A stretch of 64,000 nt of DNA from Ailurus styani (lineage: Eukaryota; Chordata; Mammalia; Carnivora; Ailuridae): positions 2,741,800 to 2,805,799 of the forward strand of contig LNAC01000018.1 of assembly GCA_002007465.1 (NCBI GenBank). Reading direction: 5' to 3'. Shown here piece by piece: positions 10,451 through 21,600 of this stretch. The notes under the pieces were generated by a model, which was given only the letters and a program-made list of their open reading frames with translations, was not told the DNA's origin and searched no databases. The translations under genes were made by a program, and so were the position numbers. How positions within the stretch are numbered: position 1 is the stretch's first letter; the number at the start of each line of letters is the position of its first letter.

Positions 10451-12539
10451 CCCACACCCCTGCCCCCCGGACCCCCAGTTTCGGAGCCTCTCCGGTGCCC
10501 ACCATAAAGGAAGTGCCATCAAAACCCAGCCCTACCACTGAAGTCTGGCCGACTTCCTCCCACTTTCCTTCTGCTGCCCCCACTCCATGCGAGCAGCTAG
10601 TGTCCACGAAGGACCAGGCTTGGACACTTGGCCCCGAACCATTGGCTGCCTCTGCCAGCCCTGGGCTCCCCCGCCGGCCCCTCCCACATCACCACCCCTG
10701 CTGGCCTTCGGCACACAGCCCTCGGAGCTGCTGCTGGCCGTGGACCACCTTGTAGTGAAAACACCCTGACCCTCGGTGTGGAGGTTAGGCCCTGGTGCAG
10801 GACCGTCTGGGGAGTCCCCCTGCCCCAGTACCCTGTCAGGAACCGCGGGCTGCCTGGGCTGCGGTGAGGGGTTGGTGCTGGCTCCCTGCTTGGCCTCCTG
10901 CTCCCACGGCTCCACGGCCTTCTGCCGGCTTGCCTGCCACTCCCCCGCCTCCCACCCAGGACTCGGGGCGTGTCCTGTCTCCCATCCCCCCTCTGCACCG
11001 AGAACAGAGGCTCCCATCTTCATAGGGCCCAGACTGAGTTAGTTAAAGGATGAAGCTCTAAGGGGGAATGTGGGCAGCAGTCAGTGGGACAGGAGCCGCT
11101 TTTGAGGCAGGGTCCTGGCCTCGCTGGGCTCCCCCAGCCATGTGGAGGCGGCTGCCATCCCCTTCCGACCAACCTGTGTGACAGAGAGCATCCAGGAAAG
11201 CTGCTGGCTCGTCCTCCCAACACTCCTGGGACCTCACTTTGAGGTTATACTCTGGCCTCCAGTCTTGAGTACGTATAGATCTGGAAGCCTATGTTCAGCA
11301 GGAGCACAAGGCTCTAGGTCCTTGCCCTCCTGGAAGGACCCCCGAAGCCTTCCTTGGCCAGGTTCGTGTACTCAGCCCACCTTGCACTTGCAGGCTGGAG
11401 GCTCGGGGTCAGACTGGTCTGGGCCACAGGGGCTCTGTCTAAGCACTCCTGGGAAATAAGGATCCCACTTTTCTCCCTCTGACCCCATGGCCTTTTTTGG
11501 AGGATCCTCCAAAATCCTGGGATTTTGAGAACCCCTGGGATTCTGTAATCTTTATTTCCCAGATGGGAAAACCAAAGGATAGAACCAGGAAGGGACAGTG
11601 GGCTGAGTGCCGAGGTGCCTCCGTGTCGCCAAGCCAGGGCAGTACCTGCTCCCCAGTGTGATCTGGGGGCCCTGCGAGGGCCCCTGTCCTGGAAACACTG
11701 CCCTTCAGGCTCCCCTGAAGTTCTGAGAGGACCGGAGCTGCCTCTCACAGGGTTTGGGTTTCCAGGAGGCTCTGGGTAGGAGGCAGATAGGCTCTACTGA
11801 GGGTTGGAGCAAGAGCCAGGACAGGATAGTGACAAGTCCTGGAGAGAGGGGCTGCTTCAGGGCACTGGGGCCTGAATGCCCCCTCCTTCCATTCTGCCAG
11901 CCCTCCCTCCCACACCTTAGAGCACCTTCCCCCACCAGCCCTGGCCAGGCCCTGGGGAGAGAGGAGTCAGGCTCATCCCTGTCCTGTCCTGGACGGGCTC
12001 ATTGTACCCAGACAAGGGAATAAAGAAGGTTCCAAGAAGAGGTGCCATTTGAAGCCTGGTGGGAGGTTTGGGAGCTGGCCACATGGACAGGTGGACGGTG
12101 GGGCGGCATTCTGGGCAGAGGAAGAGCTCGCTCCCGCCCTGAGTGTTCCAGGTCTCAGCCTCCCGACCCCTGAGGGCAAAGACAGCTCGCCCTCGGGGCT
12201 GCTGAAGGTGACCAGGGGGGTGACTGAGCCTCACCAGGCAAAAGGGGGGGTCTAGCTCTCTAGCCAAGGGGGTCTTTGCAGGAGAGCCCAGTTCCCCATC
12301 TTCCCAAGACTTTGAATAGAAGGAAACTTAGACCTTGGGGGCCGCCCCAAAGCAGTGGCTTTCAACACAGCGTCCTTGAGTGAGTGGGCTCCAGGGGTTC
12401 CAAACCCTAGTTGTGAACAAAACTCGGTGTGTGCATACGTGGGTGCACATCATTCGGGGGCAAAGTGTGTTGCTTTTGTGGGATGCTCGTGGAGGTAGCC
12501 CCTGGTCCAGAACACCAGGGCCAGGAGGAGCTGCAGGAC
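10451..12539. other. GC-rich intergenic stretch, no gene seen
   Basis: Several moderately long open frames occur on both strands, but they overlap each other, lack domain text and sit in GC-rich DNA where stops are rare. No confident repeat was identified. Confidence 0.4.
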
Positions 12540-12650
12540 TCCGTGAAATCAACGCCTGCATCTATTGATGAGGAAACTGATGCCCAGATGGACACGGCTG
12601 GGCCGAGGTCAACCCAGAAGCCAGCTGGGGCTTCACTGTGCCATCTGGAG
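12540..12650 (-). repeat. MIR SINE fragment
   Basis: Reverse MIR core: TCTATTGATGAGGAAACTGATGCCCAGATGG, then GAGGTCAACCCAGAAG. Confidence 0.5.
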
Positions 12651-12789
12651 CAGTGTCTCCTAGTACCACTGGGGGTGCTCTGCCTGTGTGTCCTGGGGGC
12701 TGGTCCCAGAGCAGATCCCTGGGCCCCATTCCCAGATACTGACACAGCATCTTTGCACACCAATGTGTGTGTGTGCAATCCTGTGCTAG

Positions 12790-12935
12790 GCAGAGAACGG
12801 GGCACATGTGACTTCGGGCCACATCTCTTGGCCCCTCTGTGCTTCAGTTTCTCCATTTGTAAAGCGGGCAGATTACTACTACCACCTACCTCATGGCACT
12901 GCCGTGAAGATGGGAGTCAAGGAAGCAAGCCCTCA
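12790..12935 (+). repeat. MIR SINE fragment
   Basis: Forward MIR: TGGCCCCTCTGTGCTTCAG, TTTCTCCATTTGTAAAGCGGG, CTACTACCACCTACCTCATGG, CACTGCCGTGAAGATG. Confidence 0.7.
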
Positions 12936-13449
12936 GCATGGGGGTGGCCTGGGATACCTGCTCGTTTTCTCTGCCTCCCCTGGCTTGGGATTTGGGGACG
13001 ACAGGCTTGCCGGGTGCACCTCCTTGAGCAAGGGTAAGCGTTAAGTCTGGGTGGTGGCTGGTTCACATTCTGGGGTGGGCAGACCTGTCTGGGGAGGCCC
13101 CGAGCTTTCCCCACTCCCTGAGCGCCTCTTCTTCAGGAAGTCCACACTCTGTGCTCCTTGTAGCCCTCCCTGCTTGGAGCCCTGACTCGGGGATCAGAAG
13201 CCGTGATAGCCTGGGTCTCACCCAATTCTGTGACCTTCTTAGCCCCAGGCACCAGCAGGTGCTCAGTAAGAAGATGAGCACTCTGTTTGAGACCAAGGGG
13301 CAGCTGGGAACGTGTACCCCCTTGAAAAGTGCTACTAAAAGTCGGAGGAGTCTGATCCTGCAGAAGAACACAAAATGATGCCTCCTGCAGGGCGGCTCCT
13401 TCCTGGGCAACAGAATGAGCACAGGCTGGGACTCACAGCCCCCCTGAGC

Positions 13450-13700
13450 ACCTCAGCCATTCAGCCAACCAACATTTAGTGGGCACAGCTAGGCCAGGCT
13501 CTGTTCTTGGCTGGAGGGGGGGGGGCAGGTAGCATGTGCAGAAAATAGACCAGCATCGCCGCCCTTGTGGAGAGTGTACATAGGGGATCGGAAGCGAGAA
13601 GACAGAAGGCAAGTTGTGAAAGTAGTGCTTTGTCACGCAGTAACAAATGCAGTAAGGATACTGTGTAGGCAGAGGGAACATGAGTCTCAGGGAGGTGTGG
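13450..13700 (-). repeat. L2 LINE fragment
   Basis: Reverse L2 3' end: CATTCAGCCAACCAACATTTAGTGGGCAC, AGGCCAGGCTCTGTTCTTGGC, AGACCAGCATCGCCGCCCTTGTGGAGAGTG. Confidence 0.6.
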
Positions 13701-14634
13701 AGGGCTGCAATTTTAAACAGAGTGGTCAGGTCAGAACTCACTGAGATGCCATCTGAATACAGATCTGCTCCCACACCAAGTACAAAGGCCGGTGTTAGTT
13801 GGCATGACCCCAGCTGCCAGTTACATATCGACAGAATAATCGTGTTCTGGCTCAGTGGGCTGCATTCCTCCACACGGTGACTCCAGGATTCAGGCTCCTT
13901 CCATCTGGAGCCTTCCCCAGCCTCCCACCACAGCCAGGAGGAGAGAGAAAGGGGAGTGGAGAAGGCACATCTGCACCTTACGCTTCTTGGCCTGGAAGCA
14001 ACGGACCACCTGCTCTCTTCTTCCATTGACAAGTGCTAGTCACATGGCCCCCTTCAGTGCAAGGGGGACTGGGAGATGTCCTCCTGGGCTGGGCAGGGCA
14101 GTGACTTCCCAGCAACCGCCCTTCACGATGTTGGGAGTGTGAACCTCCCAGGGTCAGCTAGATGTCTCTGCTGTGGTCCTGAGTGGGCAGTGTGCCTGGA
14201 TGTCCAAGGATCCGTGAGGACGCCACGTGGCTGGAGGGAGTGGGAGGTGATGGGAGCTGGGAGTCAGAAATCATGGCAGAATATATGGTCACACAGGCCA
14301 TTGTGGGGTCTTCGGCTTGTCCTCTGAGCGGGCAGAGCTCCGCTGGAGGTTCTGAGCAGGAGAGGACCATGGCCCACCGTGTTTTAGCTGGCTCCCTCTA
14401 GCGGCCGTGTGGAGAACCGACCGCGGGGGCAGGGCGGGAGTGGGGAGCCTGGAGGGAGGCTGTTGCCGTGGTCCAGGCGGGGCGCCTGGGGAGAAGACCG
14501 GAGTGGTGGAATCGATACATTTTGAAGGTAAAGACAACAGGTCTTCCGAGGTGGGCTAGATGTGGGGTGTGAAGGAGAAAGGATTCAAGGCCGAGTGCTG
14601 GTATGTTAGCTTGGCCGCTGGGAGGATCTCCATC
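13701..14634. other. Intergenic stretch, nothing recognised
   Basis: Single-copy-looking sequence with no gene or clear repeat. One degraded segment around 14380-14560 could be further L2 material. Confidence 0.35.
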
Positions 14635-14820
14635 TCCACCACTTACTGAGATGGGAGAGCGGTGGCATCAGGAGTTTGCTTCTGGATCTGTGGGGACACC
14701 CCTTAGAGCTGCAAGTGCAAACCCAAGCCTGTGTGAGCCTCCGTTCCTCACCCGTAAAATGAGCGTGACCACACTTACCTGGCAGGATTGCCGGAGGGCA
14801 GCTGTGCATGGCCTGAGATG
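14635..14820 (+). repeat. MIR SINE fragment
   Basis: Forward MIR-like order: CCACCACTTACTGAG, GTGTGAGCCTCCGTTCCTC, ACCCGTAAAATGAGCGTG, CTTACCTGGCAGGATTGCC. Diverged. Confidence 0.5.
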
Positions 14821-15299
14821 AGTGAGGTTTGCAGGGCGTGGGGCCAAAGGCAGTGACCTTGACTGTGGAGGTGCCAGAGGTGCGGTGTGGGAGCGGGAGC
14901 CGGGAGAAGGGCCTCAGAACCACTCGGGGCCCTTTTCCAACTCCTCGCCCGCTGCCCCAGGACAGGTCACTGTGTCGGAGCGGCTGTGGGGCTCGACAAA
15001 CGCCGGTCCAGTGAGGAGCACACAATGGGGGGCCTGGGGCCCCAGATGTACTGCTGGCTCAGCTACTCCGTGCCGCGGGACTTGGTTTGGGGACCTGCGT
15101 ACCTCGGTCTTTTGTCTGTCAGGCGGGCTGGGCTGGGGGCCTCATCATAGCACATCTGGAAGCACTGGGGTGCTTGCAGGTGCCTGGGGGAGGGGCAGCT
15201 CAGGCACCACCACCCATCCTTGCCGAGGGTAGGCCTTGCCCCCCTGCCCCTGGAGGGGTAAGACACTCCCCACACAGCACGACCCTTACGGGGGGGAGG

Positions 15300-15641
15300 C
15301 AGTGACGAAGCAGTAATACTTTTATTCCCATCAGTGATGCTGACGGGGCCTGACCCTTTACAAAGAAAATGTTAGGAAAAAAGAGAGGCAGGGGTCCCAA
15401 AGCCTCCGTTCTCGATACCCCCACCCCTCTGCCCACCCCCATCAGACCAGAGCCGGCAAGGGCTGGCCACTCTGGAGGTCTCCCTGGGCTAGGCCATCTG
15501 CCAGCAGAGTCAAAGGGGAGAGAGCAGGGAAGCCGGGCCCAGCAAAGCTCTTCCAGTGCAGATGGCAGACAGAAAGGGGGCACGATGAGTGGGCTGTCCC
15601 CTTGGTGACCACTCCTGGGCTGTCAGCGCCCCTCTGCAGCA
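15300..15641 (-). other. MAP2K5: MAP2K5 3' untranslated region
   Basis: Sequence from the stop codon to the first good poly(A) signal, about 340 bases. It is moderately GC-rich with no interspersed repeat that I can see. The end is inferred from the AATAAA and the GU-rich downstream element; a longer alternative 3' end cannot be excluded. Confidence 0.75.
15321..15326 (-). terminator. MAP2K5: MAP2K5 poly(A) signal AATAAA
   Basis: Minus-strand AATAAA about 316 bases after the stop codon. Minus-strand sequence at 15281-15262 (GTGCTGTGTGGGGAGTGT) is a GU-rich downstream element at the usual distance past a cleavage point near 15300. The combination supports a real 3' end. Confidence 0.75.
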
Positions 15642-15746
15642 TCACGGGGGCGCCTGCTGGTTCCGCCTCTCCTCCAGCGCCCTGCACACCCACATGGACA
15701 CCACGGTGGCGTTTCCGTCATTGAACTGCACGATGAATGGGTGGCC
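15642..15746 (-). CDS. MAP2K5: MAP2K5 terminal coding exon (C-terminus and stop)
   Basis: Last coding exon of dual-specificity kinase MEK5, which phosphorylates ERK5 (MAPK7) in the cytosol downstream of MEKK2/MEKK3. Read on the minus strand it gives 34 codons and TGA, starting GHPFIVQFNDGN and ending ALEERRNQQAPP. I recognise this as the MEK5 C-terminus, the end of kinase subdomain XI plus a short tail. The acceptor is CTCCCCACAG directly before GGC, with a C/T-rich tract upstream. The exon starts in phase 0, which fits the upstream exon ending on a complete ATG codon. Compared with the human protein as I remember it, there are small substitutions (GNATVV for GNAAVV, RRNQQAPP for RRSQQGPP), which is normal for an orthologue. 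This is not a processed pseudogene, because the introns are present. It is probably exon 22 of 22 by human numbering, which is from memory. Confidence 0.97.
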   Translation of the reverse strand, partial: GHPFIVQFNDGNATVVSMWVCRALEERRNQQAPP

Positions 15747-15747
15747 C

Positions 15748-16750
15748 TGTGGGGAGGAGGGGAAGAGAGGCTGTGACACACATTCCCCAATCTCTGCACT
15801 TCATTATGCTTGCTAAAGGCTGTTCTCGGCCTGGACCTTCTTTCTTCTCCCCCATTAGCCCTGTGAGGGAAGGAGGACACCATCAACCCATTTCACAGCT
15901 AGCTTGACTGAGGCCGGTGGAGGGGTAGCACTTGCTGCATAGCTCAGATTCCGCCCCATGCTCAACCACCTTCTAGTGAGAGTCCTGGCAGCGTGAAAGC
16001 TGCCCATGGGGGAGGGCCTGTCCTGTCTCCACACTGCCAGGCCCCTCCTCACCCCACACCACTCCAACAGCGGACCAGCCAATGCCTGGCCCCTGGGTTG
16101 CTAGCGCCCCAGTCCAGGTACTGCCCACAGATCAGAGAATCATCTCCGAGGCTATGTCTCTCTCTTCCAGTGTTCTTCTTTGTCTAACACTCTCTGAATA
16201 AGTCCCCATGTCCAAGTGAGGGAAGGAAGACATAGCAGGGGAAGGAGGGATACATTGTGGGTACAGATCCACTCTGGTTCCTGGTGACCAGGTCGGGGCT
16301 GGGACTGTCTCCATGTGGCCTGTCTTGGGCTCTAACCTACTTAGCCCATAAGGCAGGCCAGGTTATATTTAGCCAGTCCCCTCCCCTGCGGTCCTGAAGA
16401 ATCAAGATTCACATTCACAAATCTTAGGGCCTCCTGGGAGTCCCCAGGGAAGGTCAGAAAAAAGCAGGAGCAGTCAGTCACCCTGACCACAGGTCAAAGG
16501 CAAAAGGGAAACTGAAAAGCATTCTCTACCCTCCTCCTTACCAAGCGGCTGCTAAGAAACACACCTGGCAGCTTCTTCCTCTACCAAAAATGTAGCCCAA
16601 GACTCAGGGAGCCACAGCGGGTGAGTGTGTGTGTGTGTGGGGGGCTCCCTGCTTCCCTCCCTTCCCCCACACCCCCTCTCCTGCCCCTGTAGCCTTCCAG
16701 CTCTAGCTCTAGCTCTAGCTTCCCTGAACCCTCAGCTTTCCTTCTTTCTT
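15748..16750. other. Intronic stretch next to terminal exon, nothing recognised
   Basis: Contains the polypyrimidine tract of the terminal acceptor and a weak MIR-like piece around 15845-15920 (ACCCATTTCACAGCTAGC). No exon. Confidence 0.4.
16699..16720 (+). repeat. AGCTCT short tandem repeat
   Basis: Nearly four copies of the six-base unit AGCTCT, just before a CTTT-rich run and the SINE poly-T. Confidence 0.8.
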
Positions 16751-16941
16751 TCTTTTTTTTTTTTAAGATTTATTTATTTGAGAGAGAGGAGAGAGGGAGC
16801 ATGCAGGGAGGGAGAAGAATCTTCTAGCAGAGCCCCTGCTGAGTGTGGAGCCCAACACAGAGCTTGATCCCAGGACCCATGAGATGAGGACCTGAGCCAA
16901 AACCGAAAGTCAGATGCTGAACTGACTGAGGCCCTCCAGCG
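16751..16941 (-). repeat. SINEC, minus strand
   Basis: TTTTTTTTTTTTAAGATTTATTTATTTGAGAG, purine-rich middle, GCAGAGCCCCTGCTGAG, TGATCCCAGGACCC, CTGAGCCAAAACCGAAAGTC, then ACTGACTGAGG. An older copy with its head slightly truncated. Confidence 0.85.
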
Positions 16942-18914
16942 CCAGTGCACCTCCGGCTTTTTGAGCCCTTCTCGGACTCCCTCTCCTCTTCCCACTCGTG
17001 TGAGCTGGGCTCCCAGCACTGCTTTCCCCATATACCCCAGTCTTGACCAGCAGCTCTGGGGGATGCCAGCCACTGGCCCCCTGCTTGCGGCTCCGAGCTG
17101 CCTCAAAATGAGTTCAACACACGGCAGGAGGGATGCGGGCCCAGGGATCACATGCCCTGGGGGCCCAGATCCCAGGGTCTACGGGAGCGGCCCAAGACCC
17201 GGCCAGGGGAGGCAATGAGGCTGCTCGGTCAGACTTGATATGTCTCTGGGGATAGGAAGGAAAACCATCCAGCCTTCTTTATCCTGGACTCCTGCTTCAT
17301 CTGCTTACCTGGCTTTCTCAATTCAGTCAAGGAAAGCCATTCCCCGGAGCACCGGGCACGGTCTAGCTAGCTCAGAGCCATACAGGAAACTGGATGAGGG
17401 CAGGGAGCTCAGCTTATGGAGTGCCAAGGGCCCTGAGCCCAGGGCAGTGACTCACTGAGGCTGTCGTGGAGCTAGGCCTGGAGCCCATCTGGGCTCCTCC
17501 TGGGATCTGCTCGTGGCATTCCATATTCCATGGGGGCTTCCAACACACCTGCGGGACTATTAGGGGGAGCAGGTGCCCCTCGCAGACTGCCACTGGGGAA
17601 GGGGACTGGGAAGCCAGGTGGGGTTGGTGTCCTGCAAGCACCTGGGTTGGGGGCTGAAGCAGGAGAGACCCAGGAGGGCTCCTATCTTGACTCCCATATG
17701 CGGTTCTCCCCCTGTATATATGCCTACCCTACACCTGCCTTCCGAAATTGCTGCCTAAACAGAGGGAATGCTTCCTAAAGTCCGAGCGTGCACATTTCCT
17801 TTTCAGGAGGCTCAGGAGAGGTGACCTTGCGCCCTGGTGAAGAACAAAGAGAGAAGCTGTGCTCAGAAGCTGGTGGGCCCCCTCCCCCCAAGCCCGGGGT
17901 AGCACAGTGTCACTTTCCCAGAATGCCCGGTGACTTTGGGGCCCATATGCTGCATCTCTGTTATCATCTGTTCGGGAACAAGCAGAGCGGAACTGCAGGA
18001 GGGGAGAGTGGAGGCATTCCTCCAGTGATGGGAAGGCTGATGGCTGCACGGCAGGGAAGCACTGTGCCCAAGTGCCCTGGGGGGCGCGAGGAGGAGAGGG
18101 TCGGCCTCCGCAGCTCTGGCAGAGATTCTGCCGCCTTTCCTGCCCTCCTGGGCTGGGAGGTGACTCTCCTGTCCTGTGTGTCCCTGATGCTCTACACCCG
18201 CCTGAAGGGAGGGACCTGGACAGGTGGTCTTGTCCCAGCTATTGTTGATTGGCTGGGGAGAGAGGGGTGGGGGAGTCACAGAGGGAGTCAGAGAAGGGAC
18301 AGAGATGGACAGATATGGGAGGGAGACCCCAGCCTCTCTAGGCAGCGGGGCCTGTGAGCTGTGAACTTGGGAGCCGCTGGCGGTGGGGCACACCGAGAAA
18401 GGCAGCGTGCAAGGAGGGAGAGCACAGAGAGAAGCAGAGAGAAGCAGAGCGGAGCAGCAGTGGACCCCCGGGGCCATGATCCCGGGCTTGGCAGCAGCTC
18501 TGCCTGCAGGGCCTGTGAGCACCTCACAGTCCAGGGGACAGGCACCACATCAGAGGCAGGCACGAGGATCTCCACTTGACACACGACAAAACGTAGGCCG
18601 CTGGCTCACGGCTGACCTGCCTGGGCTCCCAGGGCTGGGACTCTGGGGCTCTCCCGGGCTGACCAGGAGCAGACAGAAGTGTGAGAATCAACCACCAGAT
18701 CGCAATTCCCCTCACCTTCACTTCTGCCCGAGATTCTGACCCTCCTGGACAGAGGGGACACTGAGGCTGTGAGGCCGCACTGCCCCAGGGCCGGACCTCC
18801 GTTGGCGCTGTGCCCTGGACACACTAGGAGAATGCCCTCCTGCCATGGTGGCAGGTGATCTCCCTCGATGCTCCCTACCCCCATTGGCCTACGTGGGAAG
18901 CAGGGCAGGCACAC
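16942..18914. other. Intronic stretch, nothing recognised
   Basis: GC-rich intron DNA. The longest reverse frames here (for example around 17863-18522) have no recognisable domain and no codon signature. Confidence 0.4.
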
Positions 18915-19075
18915 CAGCATCCCTTTTTACAGAAGAGGACACTGAGGCCCAGGGAGGGAAGCGACCGGTTAGCAGTGCTGGGGCTGAACTGGGCCTCCTG
19001 GTTTCTAGGCTTGTGCATTCTCAGGGCTGGACTGCGTCCCCTGCGACCCCGGCGGGGTGTGTTCCCTCTTCCTCT
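18915..19075 (-). repeat. MIR SINE fragment
   Basis: Reverse MIR: CCCTTTTTACAGAAGAGG, ACACTGAGGCCCAGGGAGGG, AGCAGTGCTGGGGCTGAACTGGG. Confidence 0.65.
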
Positions 19076-19309
19076 CTAGAATTCCCCGACACTCCTCCAG
19101 CCCTGACACGGACGATGCAGGAACTCCTCACAAGTTTAGTAAGCAAACAAACAAAACCTGATGGACGATTTTAGAGAAAGCATGAGAATCACTCAGCCAC
19201 TCTGAGGTGGCTGGGCTCCCAGGAGGCTCTGGACAGGCCTGAGAGGATGCCAGCACAGCCAGATGCTGGAGGTGGATGGAAACTACACCTGACATAACAC
19301 GAGTACCGA

Positions 19310-19520
19310 GCGCAGCACCATGGGGGAGTGCTGTGTGCCAGGCACTTGCTGAGGGCTCTGTCCTGATTTTCCCACGGAATCCCCATGCTCACTCTGGAGG
19401 CGCACACAGCCATGGGTATCCACCTTCCAGATGAGAAAACACACTCGGGGCCCTGTCCAGGGTCGTCGAACCAAGTGGTCGGGCTGGAGCCCAACATGGG
19501 GCTCCTGACTCCAAATGCTC
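19310..19520 (-). repeat. MIR SINE fragment
   Basis: Reverse MIR with GTGTGCCAGGCACTTGCTGAGG, CCACCTTCCAGATGAGAAAAC, GGGTCGTCGAACCAAGTGG and a GGAGCCCAACATGGGG segment. Confidence 0.6.
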
Positions 19521-20684
19521 TCTTGCACCTGCACCCAGAGCGCTGACTTTGCAGGTCTCTCTCGGCGTCTCCGTGAGGCCCTGGAGGGTTCGAGTCCCCT
19601 GCAGCGCTCGGTTGAAATGCCCATCCCTCCCGAGGGAGAGGAATCCAGACACGGACAAACCCTCGTAGCCCCCATCACGCTACAAGGAACGGAGGGGGGT
19701 GCCGTGCTCCACTGGCAGCCGGACACCCACAGCAGCTTGTCAGGAGCATCCCGCCCCGCCACATGGCGGCTGCCCCAGGTACCCACGCCCCTGCCCTCCA
19801 GCCACGAAGTGTGTTAGCAGCTGCTCCCGAGGCTGGCGGGGCCCGCGCTGGGCTGGGGCTGCTGCTGATCTCGCTGGCCTCGTCACCAGGCAGTGGGAGC
19901 CACTCTCATTTCCTGCATTCTCGCAGGGCCAACTGCAACAATTAAACCGGCGAGGGTTGAAGTATTATGGTCCACAGACTTCACCACAGAAGGTGGAGAC
20001 ATGATGAAGGGAAAAGGATGAGACCGCAAGAGGTAGGATGGCTCCAAAAGTGGGACGCCGGGGAGCGCGAGAGGGATGAGTCCACGGCCGCCCCAAACGG
20101 CCGCCGTCACCTGGTGCGGCCACAGCCACGGGCATGGCCATGTGGGGCTGAGAAGCAGACTGTGCTGGCGCAAGGAAGGGCCCTCATGGAAACTAAGAAC
20201 TCGGGGGGAGGAAGTGTAGTTTTCCATCTCCTTTATCTGGGCAAAGTGAGCGGGGGCTTGCTAGAGCAGGACTCTCTGCCTCTGTAATACTGTCCCTAAT
20301 TTTTTCCCATCCATTTCATTGTGACGAGACGCCTTTCTGACCGACTGCAGGGCACTCCCGAGTCCCTCCCACGTGGACAGCGCTCTACCCTCTGCCGGGG
20401 CGGACAGGGAGGTGGGGGTTAGTGTGCTCACTGCGCAGGTAAGAAAGGGAGCTCTGGGCCTGCTGCAGTGCTAAGAGATGCCCGAGGCTCAGGGCTCTGG
20501 AGACTTTCTTCCCAAATGGCAACTGACCTACTTGGGGTCTGCACACTTCCTTCTCTTGCATAATTTCCTCAAGAACATCTCATTAATAATCTGCAGATGT
20601 GGTTGCCATGCCGGCACATAGTAGGCCCTCAATTAGTAGCAGGCCTGTGGCAGGACAAAGCCATCTCCATATTCTGTGTGTCTG
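19521..20684. other. Intronic stretch, nothing recognised
   Basis: No exon or clear repeat. A short AT-rich bit at 20560-20600 (CATTAATAATCTGCAG) stands alone. Confidence 0.4.
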
Positions 20685-20880
20685 AAGCTACTCACCAAGC
20701 ACTTGCGCCATCCGCCTTTCAGCTGCTGGACATCTGCACGTGGCCTCGAACCCTCCCAGCACCCCCATCTGCAGACAAAAGGAACTGGGGTGCCAAGCAA
20801 TGGGACAAGAGCTAGAAAGGGGCAGACTTAGGGTTTGAATCCAAGACTCTTTTCTGTCCTGGAGGACATCGACCACTGTG
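20685..20880 (-). repeat. MIR SINE fragment
   Basis: Reverse MIR: ACTCACCAAGCACTTGCGCC, CCCATCTGCAGACAAAAGG, GGTGCCAAGCAATGGG, CAGACTTAGGGTTTGAATCC. Confidence 0.6.
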
Positions 20881-20922
20881 CTCTCTGAGGTCAGACACAG
20901 TGAGTTCTAAATTTCTACTTTT

Positions 20923-21118
20923 GGGGAGCCTGGGAGCCTCAGTTAAGTGTTTGACTCTTGATTTCAGCTCAGGTCATGAACTCAGGATCGTGGGATGGAG
21001 CCCCGTGTTGGCCTTCATGCTCAGCGGGGTGTCTGCTTGAGATTCTCTCCCTCTGTCCCTCCTCCCATTTGCAAGTGTGGTCTCTCTCTCTCTAAAATAA
21101 ATACATCTTTAAGCAAAT
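20923..21118 (+). repeat. SINEC, plus strand, with target-site duplication
   Basis: Head GGGGAGCCTGGGAGCCTCAG, TTTCAGCTCAGGTCATGAAC, TC-rich middle, AAAATAAATACATC tail. The 14-base flank AAATTTCTACTTTT is repeated at 20909-20922 and 21119-21132, proving insertion by target-primed reverse transcription. Confidence 0.9.
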
Positions 21119-21132
21119 AAATTTCTACTTTT

Positions 21133-21331
21133 CAAAGATTTTATTTACTTATTTGTCAGAGATAGAGAAAGAGCGAGTGAGCACAAGCAGGGGGAGCAGC
21201 AAGCAGAGGGAGAAGCAGGCTCTCTGTTGAGCAGGGAGCCCAATGTGGGGCTTGACCCCAGGACCCTGGCATCACGACCTGAGCTGAAATCAAGAGTTGG
21301 TTGCTTACCTGACTGACTCAGCCAGGCCCTG
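21133..21331 (-). repeat. SINEC, minus strand, abutting the previous SINE
   Basis: AAAGATTTTATTTACTTATTTGTCAG, GGGAGAAGCAGGCTCTCTG, GACCCCAGGACCCTGGC, CGACCTGAGCTGAAATCAAG, GACTGACTCAGCC. Tail-to-tail with the plus-strand SINE that ends at 21118. Confidence 0.9.
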
Positions 21332-21419
21332 CTCAACAACTGATTTTTAATTGGTAACTGCAGTTAGTGTGATAAAAAGGCATATCAGCGTCCTCCCTTG
21401 TTCAAAGTCCTATCTGTTA

Positions 21420-21600
21420 GGCACTTCTGTTCAAATGACTTATTAAATAATCCACAGCTCTAAGTATTTTTATCTCCATCTGACAGATGAGGAAACTGAA
21501 GCACAGGAAGGTTGATGAAGCTGCCCAAGGCAGTATGGAGCCTGAATGCTGTGTTGTCTCCAGAGCCCGAGCCCTCCGCCATTGTGCTGTCCTATGGCGT
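21420..21600 (-). repeat. MIR SINE fragment
   Basis: Reverse MIR: TTTATCTCCATCTGACAGATGAGG, AAACTGAAGCACAGGAAGG, GAAGCTGCCCAAGGCAG, GGAGCCTGAATGCTG. Confidence 0.7.

Noticed and set aside
12429..13037. 202-residue plus-strand open frame
   Set aside because: Overlaps two MIR fragments and competing frames on both strands; no recognisable protein.
13433..14032. 199-residue minus-strand open frame
   Set aside because: Half of it lies in an L2 remnant; no protein family signature.
15442..15693. Minus-strand open frame across the terminal exon
   Set aside because: Out of frame with the GHPFIVQF reading; a shadow of the real coding exon and 3' UTR.
17863..18522. 219-residue minus-strand open frame
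   Set aside because: GC-rich intron, low-complexity Ser/Pro/Ala-rich translation, overlapped by long frames on the other strand; no domain or splice context.
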